Positions 59,909 to 64,000 of a stretch of DNA of 64,000 nt are shown here, piece after piece. Position 1 is the stretch's first letter. Every line of letters begins with the position of its first letter. A program made the translations under genes and the position numbers. Origin of the DNA: Deltaproteobacteria bacterium (GTDB lineage Bacteria > Desulfobacterota > Desulfobacteria > Desulfobacterales > UBA5852). The stretch spans positions 1 to 64,000 of the forward strand of contig JAHLLS010000024.1 in NCBI GenBank assembly GCA_020444045.1, written 5' to 3'. The notes under the pieces were generated by a model. The model worked only from the letters and a program-made list of their open reading frames with translations, searched no databases and was not told the origin of the DNA.

Positions 59909-61417
59909 TTATTCCAGTTCTCGCCGGATACGTCTTTTAATATTTTTTATAATCACTGGCGCCGCGAGACTGAGAATTGTAATGATCCACAATCCGATGG
60001 AGATGGGGGATTCATAAAAGGTCGAATAATCGCCATAGCTATAGGTAAGGGCTCTTCTGAAATTCACTTCGATAAGCCCCCCCAGTACGAGTCCCAGGAT
60101 AAGCGGTGCCATGGGAAAACCCGTTTTTCGCATAATAAATCCTAAGATACCGAAGACAAGCATCATTATCAGGTCAAACTCACTGCCGTTAAGGACATAG
60201 ACCCCGACAATGCTCAGTATGGCGATGAGCGGCATCAAAATCCAGCGGGGCACGAGCAGAATCTTGGCCAGCCATTTGACCATGGGCAGGTTAAGGATAA
60301 TCAGCACCAGGTTCCCCAAAAACATCGACGCGGCCACCCCCCAGAACATGTCCGGCTGGTCGGCCAGCATGGTGGGCCCCGGGGTGACCCCAAGGGTGAT
60401 GAGAGCGGCCAGCATGACCGCCGTAGTCTCGCTTCCCGGAACGCCTAAAACCAGCAAGGGGATGAATGAACCGACGGCTGAGGAGTTATTGGCAGACTCG
60501 GGAGCCGCTACGCCGCGCAGGTCCCCGTTACCAAAATTGCTATTGGCACCAGCAATTTTCTTTTCCGTGCTATAGGCGATAAAGCTGGCAATGGTGGCAC
60601 CGGCGCCCGGCAAGACCCCGACCACAAAGCCGGTGATGCAGCTGCGCAGGATCCCTCCCACAGAAGCCTTTAACTCTTTAAAGGTCATCAGGATCTTGTT
60701 CAGCGGTGCTACTGATTGCACAGTATCCGCCGACAATTCCGAGAGAAAAATAAACAATTCACCGACCGCAAAAACCCCGATCACGACGACGATAAAGTCG
60801 ATACCGTCTCCCAGTTCCCCGATGCCGAAGGTAAAGCGGCGCAGGCCGCTAAAGCTCAAATCGTCTATTCCAATTGTGGCAATGGCCAGCCCGATTAAGG
60901 CGGAAAAAATCGCCTTGATGAAACTGCCTGTGGAAAAGCTGGTGAGGGCGGTAAAGGCGCAAACCATCAGCACAAAATATTCGGCCGGTCCGAAATCGAT
61001 GGCCAGTTTGGCGAGGAGCGGCGCAAAGAAAATAAGGAGGAAGATCGACAAGACACCACCGGAAAAGGACGCCACAGCGCTCATAGAAAGGGCGGGCCCC
61101 GCTCTACCCTGTTTGGCGGCTGGATTGCCGTCGATACAGGTCACGGCTGCCGAGGAGGTGCCAGGGACATTGAGCAGGATGCTCGAAATGGAATTGCCGT
61201 ATTGTGACCCGTAAAAGATCCCGGCAAAGAAGATCAATGCCGAAGGTGGCGACAATTCAAACTGCAACACAATAGGAAACAGAATAGCGATCGCGTTAAT
61301 GGGGCCGATACCGGGTAGCATACCAATGACGGTTCCCAAGAAACACCCGATAAAAATCAGCAAAACGTTTAAACCGCTGAATGCGACGGAAAACCCATGC
61401 ATTAATAGATCAAACAT
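59909..61417 (-). CDS. tctA: Tripartite tricarboxylate transporter large permease TctA
   Basis: A 502-residue inner-membrane permease with about 11-12 helices. Signature TctA segments: GTVIGMLPGIGPINAIAILFPI and YGSQYGNSISSILLNVPGTSSAAVTCIDGNPAAKQGR in the first half, and VVGVLPGAGATIASFIAYSTEKK with APESANNSSAVGSFIPLLVLGVPGSETTAV in the second half, the internal repeat. With TctB and TctC it imports carboxylates such as citrate. Last gene of tctCBA. A longer than usual gap of 107 bases separates it from tctB. Confidence 0.95.
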   Translation of the reverse strand: MFDLLMHGFSVAFSGLNVLLIFIGCFLGTVIGMLPGIGPINAIAILFPIVLQFELSPPSALIFFAGIFYGSQYGNSISSILLNVPGTSSAAVTCIDGNPAAKQGRAGPALSMSAVASFSGGVLSIFLLIFFAPLLAKLAIDFGPAEYFVLMVCAFTALTSFSTGSFIKAIFSALIGLAIATIGIDDLSFSGLRRFTFGIGELGDGIDFIVVVIGVFAVGELFIFLSELSADTVQSVAPLNKILMTFKELKASVGGILRSCITGFVVGVLPGAGATIASFIAYSTEKKIAGANSNFGNGDLRGVAAPESANNSSAVGSFIPLLVLGVPGSETTAVMLAALITLGVTPGPTMLADQPDMFWGVAASMFLGNLVLIILNLPMVKWLAKILLVPRWILMPLIAILSIVGVYVLNGSEFDLIMMLVFGILGFIMRKTGFPMAPLILGLVLGGLIEVNFRRALTYSYGDYSTFYESPISIGLWIITILSLAAPVIIKNIKRRIRRELE

Positions 61418-61524
61418 TGTCTTCTATCTTTCTGAGCAGATTGGTTTGGAGGTCGATCAAGGCTTGTTACATTAAAGCTAAAGCCGTGCTGATATCGAAC
61501 AGGTCAACGCTTGCCATCGAACGA

Positions 61525-61965
61525 CTACACAAAGTTCAATAACCCGGCGGGCAGGTTCAATCCCAATAAGCGGTCAAAGACAACATAAAAACTGACAGCC
61601 GTGATAATCGAAACAGGTGCTATCCATTTCCGCTTGGCTTCAAATACCCACATGCAAATTCCCATGAGCACGCTGGCGGAAATAATGAATCCAACCTTAT
61701 GAAGGACGAAGCAGTACACCAGAATCGCACAAAAGGTGATGCCGATCTTTCGTACATTTCTCCCTTTGGGCCATGATGTCGTGTGTGCGGAGGGCCAGAT
61801 GAACAGGCCGATGGACGATACGATCATGAGGACAGAAAGAACGAAAGGATAAAATCTTTCATTTACCGGGTTAAAATCGGTATCCAGTGAAAGAGCGGAA
61901 GCGCAATAAATAATGCTCACTACCAGCATGACGATTGCGTATTTTCGATCGGCTATCAATTTCAT
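61525..61965 (-). CDS. tctB: Tripartite tricarboxylate transporter small permease TctB
   Basis: A 146-residue protein with four membrane helices: YAIVMLVVSIIYCASAL, FYPFVLSVLMIVSSIGLFIW, a third near IGITFCAILVYCFVLHKVGF, and a fourth, SIITAVSFYVVFDRLLGLNLP, the conserved end of TctB. It is the partner subunit of TctA. The start was set at the ATG at 61965 with AAGGTGATATT upstream; the longer frame adds six residues. Lies between tctC and tctA. Confidence 0.9.
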   Translation of the reverse strand: MKLIADRKYAIVMLVVSIIYCASALSLDTDFNPVNERFYPFVLSVLMIVSSIGLFIWPSAHTTSWPKGRNVRKIGITFCAILVYCFVLHKVGFIISASVLMGICMWVFEAKRKWIAPVSIITAVSFYVVFDRLLGLNLPAGLLNFV

Positions 61966-62036
61966 AATATCACCTTGATTCAATTCGGGCGGCAGTCAAG
62001 GTCGATCTCCTTCCGTCCGCCCGAACCTATATGTTA

Positions 62037-63029
62037 TTATTTTATAATGCCCAACTCTTTGGAGAGCTCCGCTACGTTTTCAATCTGCTTTCTGACAAAT
62101 TCATCAAAATCCTTTCCAAACGAGGTAAACTCGGCCAGGCCGTTTTTCTCTCTGAGCTTCGTCCATTCAGGTGATTCGGCAACGGCTTTGACTGTTGATA
62201 CCCAGTAATCATAGGCTTCATCAGATATGCCGGCCGGGGCATAAAATGCTCGCCAGTTACCACCCACCACATCATAACCCTGTTCCTTGGCCGTCTTGGC
62301 ATCGCCCAGCGCGGGAATATGCTTATCGGAAAGGACAGCCAGAATCCGAACTTCTCCAGCCTGCAGTTGACCGATGATTTCAGAAGAATCGCCCGTAAAT
62401 GCTGCCGCACGACCGGCGACCACTTCAAGCAGAGCTTTGCCGCCATTATCAAACGGAATGTAGTTGATGCTCCTCAAATTGCTTATCCCCGCTGCTTTCG
62501 CGACAAGAAGGGCCTTAAGATGATCCCAGCCGCCTTTAGAACTTGCACCCACGATAGGGTTTCTTGCCGGATCGGTTTTGAGTTTTTGCATCAAATCATC
62601 GAGTGTTTTGTACTGCGAGTCCTTTGCGACCACAATGACACCATAATCCATACCGAGCGCCCCCACCCATCTGACATCATCGGCCTTGTAATCGCCGTAT
62701 ACCTTTTGGGCCAGTCGTGTCGCCGTGGCGGCACTGGCCGCGACAATTAAATTTTCGTCTGTATTACGGGTGTTCACCACATAGGAAAACGCTTTCCCTC
62801 CACCGGAGCCGGACATGTTGACAACCTTCATGGAGCCGTCGATCAAGTCCAGTTTCTGCATTAGCTGTGCTGCGGGAACGCGGCAAGTGAAATCCCATCC
62901 CCCGCCAGCACCGGCAGGAGCCAGACATTCAGTACCTGACATCTTCTTTTGATCGGATATGGCCGGTGCAATACCGATGAAGCCAACCATAGCGAAAACA
63001 AACAATAAGGTAACAATTGACTTTTTCAT
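62037..63029 (-). CDS. tctC: Tripartite tricarboxylate transporter binding protein TctC
   Basis: A 330-residue periplasmic binding protein with a signal peptide (about residues 1-23, ending PAIS). The TctC/Bug-type opening CLAPAGAGGGWDFTCRVPAAQL, VNMSGSGGGKAFSYVV, VGASSKGGWDHLKALL and YIPFDNGGKALLEVVAGRAAA follow. The Asp in GGWDFTCR is the usual carboxylate-ligand region. The start was set at the ATG at 63029 with GGAGG upstream. First gene of tctCBA. Likely substrate is a di- or tricarboxylate. Confidence 0.94.
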   Translation of the reverse strand: MKKSIVTLLFVFAMVGFIGIAPAISDQKKMSGTECLAPAGAGGGWDFTCRVPAAQLMQKLDLIDGSMKVVNMSGSGGGKAFSYVVNTRNTDENLIVAASAATATRLAQKVYGDYKADDVRWVGALGMDYGVIVVAKDSQYKTLDDLMQKLKTDPARNPIVGASSKGGWDHLKALLVAKAAGISNLRSINYIPFDNGGKALLEVVAGRAAAFTGDSSEIIGQLQAGEVRILAVLSDKHIPALGDAKTAKEQGYDVVGGNWRAFYAPAGISDEAYDYWVSTVKAVAESPEWTKLREKNGLAEFTSFGKDFDEFVRKQIENVAELSKELGIIK

Positions 63030-63128
63030 GATAACCTCCATCCCTCCTGACAGTGTTTAAATTAGCTACCGAAACTCGTTCTGCTTTCCCGACAGCGACG
63101 ACTAAACCTTCTTTCGACAGTTCGAATA

Positions 63129-63143
63129 GCGAATAGCGTGCCA
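63129..63143 (-). promoter_or_regulatory. Probable sigma-54 promoter of tctCBA
   Basis: On the minus strand TGGCAC, five bases, TCGC: an exact -24 element and a -12 element with one mismatch (consensus TTGC). GG and GC are ten bases apart. The predicted start near 63117 leaves an 88-base leader to tctC. Two palindromes lie 110-170 bases upstream, where an enhancer-binding activator would bind. Confidence 0.6.
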
Positions 63144-63251
63144 TACTGAAGAAAAGAGGGGCGACACTGTCAAAGCCCGTTCAAATAATGGACTAGTGAA
63201 GCCGTAGGGAATCATGGCGGGTTTAAATTCAGGGTGGCGGTGACGGGGTTT

Positions 63252-63268
63252 TTCTGATAATATCAGAA
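63252..63268. promoter_or_regulatory. Palindrome, candidate activator site (proximal)
   Basis: TTCTGATA, A, TATCAGAA: perfect 8-bp arms with a 1-base centre. It shares the CTGAT/ATCAG core with the second palindrome 12 bases further from tctC. Confidence 0.55.
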
Positions 63269-63279
63269 CCCATTCTGGA

Positions 63280-63302
63280 AACATCAGACATTGTCTGATG
63301 TT
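63280..63302. promoter_or_regulatory. Palindrome, candidate activator site (distal)
   Basis: AACATCAGAC, ATT, GTCTGATGTT: perfect 10-bp arms with a 3-base centre. Located between the divergent tctC and the gene at 63418, so it could serve both. No T-run follows. Confidence 0.6.
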
Positions 63303-63417
63303 TATGGACACTACACAAGACCACCAGCCAATGGTTTGGAATTGGGGTGATAAAGGATTTACTTACAAGTGACGTTGCATGAATATGAACTCAATTTGAG
63401 AGCACCTATCTTAAGCC

Positions 63418-64000
63418 ATGCGATTTTTATTTCTAATTATTCTATCCTTCATGGTTTCCCTGCCATATGCCCAGGCCCAAGTTTATAAGGTTGCCGTGTT
63501 TGATTATGATGACCGGATAGACCAACAACAAAGCACAGCCAAATACATACAGCAGCAGCTAAACAAAAAATTACCGACAATTGCGCTGGATCAATATTCC
63601 GGAAAGGAAGACCTGGCCACGTCCATCAAAGTGCTTCAGGAACTGGACACAAAAGGCTATGACCTGATCATCACGATTACTTCCGACGCCCTCGTTATTG
63701 CCCAACATGTCATTAAGCAGACACCAACCCTTTTTACCAACGTGAACAACCCCCTGCTTCTGGGATTTAACAGCCTTGGCCCACCCAAAGGTTTGATATC
63801 GGGCGCTTCCTATTATATCAGTGTAGAAAAGCAGCTCGACCTTTATATGGCCATTGTGCCCAATCTCAAACAGATGGGCTTTATTTTTGACCTGAACAAT
63901 AAATCGAAAAAGGTGGAACTGCCTGAAGTCAGACAGGTCTGTGAAAATATCGGCATTCATTATCAAATTGAAATCATCACAAGGAAAGAGGAACTCGAAC
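63418..64000 (+). CDS. ABC-type periplasmic binding domain protein, partial (possible sensor)
   Basis: ATG at 63418; the frame stays open to the window edge (194 codons). It has a signal peptide (MRFLFLIILSFMVSLPYAQA). A binding-protein fold of the ABC substrate-binding (PF04392-like) type follows: VYKVAVFDYDDRIDQQQS, YDLIITITSDALVIAQHV, PTLFTNVNNPLLLG and SGASYYISVEKQLDLYMAIVP. Such domains occur alone or as the sensory front of histidine kinases in Desulfobacterota. Its position opposite tctC, sharing the palindrome region, suggests it may belong to the regulator of tctCBA. The rest lies outside the window. Ribosome-binding site is weak. Confidence 0.75.
   Translation, partial: MRFLFLIILSFMVSLPYAQAQVYKVAVFDYDDRIDQQQSTAKYIQQQLNKKLPTIALDQYSGKEDLATSIKVLQELDTKGYDLIITITSDALVIAQHVIKQTPTLFTNVNNPLLLGFNSLGPPKGLISGASYYISVEKQLDLYMAIVPNLKQMGFIFDLNNKSKKVELPEVRQVCENIGIHYQIEIITRKEELE

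Overview
The window looks like a chromosomal segment of a GC-rich, strictly anaerobic Desulfobacterota (deltaproteobacterial) bacterium of the Desulfosarcina/Desulfobacteraceae type. This is inferred from gene content, not from a database match. It carries a four-subunit 2-oxoacid:ferredoxin oxidoreductase, aconitase with NADP isocitrate dehydrogenase, SelB (so selenoproteins elsewhere), sigma-54 enhancer-binding regulation, TAXI and TctABC solute-binding transport, and many lipoproteins and periplasmic proteins.

Layout. 0.1-1.2 kb: a TAXI-type binding protein. 1.7-20.9 kb: an unusually long run of minus-strand genes for the cell envelope. It starts (transcriptionally) with a GAF/AAA+ sigma-54 activator. 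Then come an ABM-domain protein, a DUF3313 lipoprotein, a tripartite RND pump, DUF3300 and DUF2950 proteins, a Tat-leader EutB-EutC fusion (ethanolamine ammonia-lyase-like), a decayed small membrane gene, an AI-2E family permease, two small secreted proteins, a lipase-like lipoprotein and a DUF4105 membrane protein. 21-28 kb: a TatD remnant, an L,D-transpeptidase, a DEAD-box helicase, a Lon-substrate-domain protein, a DMT permease and a TPR-like protein. 28.3-28.7 kb: two very small ORFs with strong ribosome-binding sites and a terminator. 29-36 kb: acyl-CoA synthetase, MgtE, a YdbH-YnbE-YdbL operon and a YkgJ-type cysteine-cluster protein. 36.7-39.7 kb: a NifX-like protein with a Gly/Arg/Met repeat tail, small orphans and a secreted thermonuclease.

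39.7-44.6 kb is a patchwork of fragments: a nucleotidyltransferase-like N-terminus, an IS110-family transposase lacking its N-terminal domain, a partial second thermonuclease and a truncated SRAP peptidase. Among them sit an intact but isolated acyl-CoA carboxylase carboxyltransferase subunit and a small zinc-ribbon ORF behind a consensus sigma-54 promoter. The patchwork ends at tRNA-Arg(TCG). 44.6-52 kb: tRNA-Arg, a repeat, tRNA-His, a small membrane protein, SelB, a DUF2333 protein, a hybrid histidine kinase, a MITE-like element and HemW. 52-59 kb: korDABC, then icd-acnA, giving a route between citrate and succinyl-CoA that uses NADP and ferredoxin. 59-64 kb: a remnant of a Fis-type HTH, the tctCBA transporter with a probable sigma-54 promoter and two upstream palindromes, and the start of a divergent gene for a periplasmic ABC-type binding protein or sensor that runs off the window.

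The most unusual item is the single-chain EutB-EutC protein with a twin-arginine leader, which predicts a cobalamin enzyme outside the cytoplasm. Also worth following are the two-microORF operon at 28.4-28.6 kb, the sigma-54/enhancer architecture in front of tctC, and the two dispersed-repeat-like elements.
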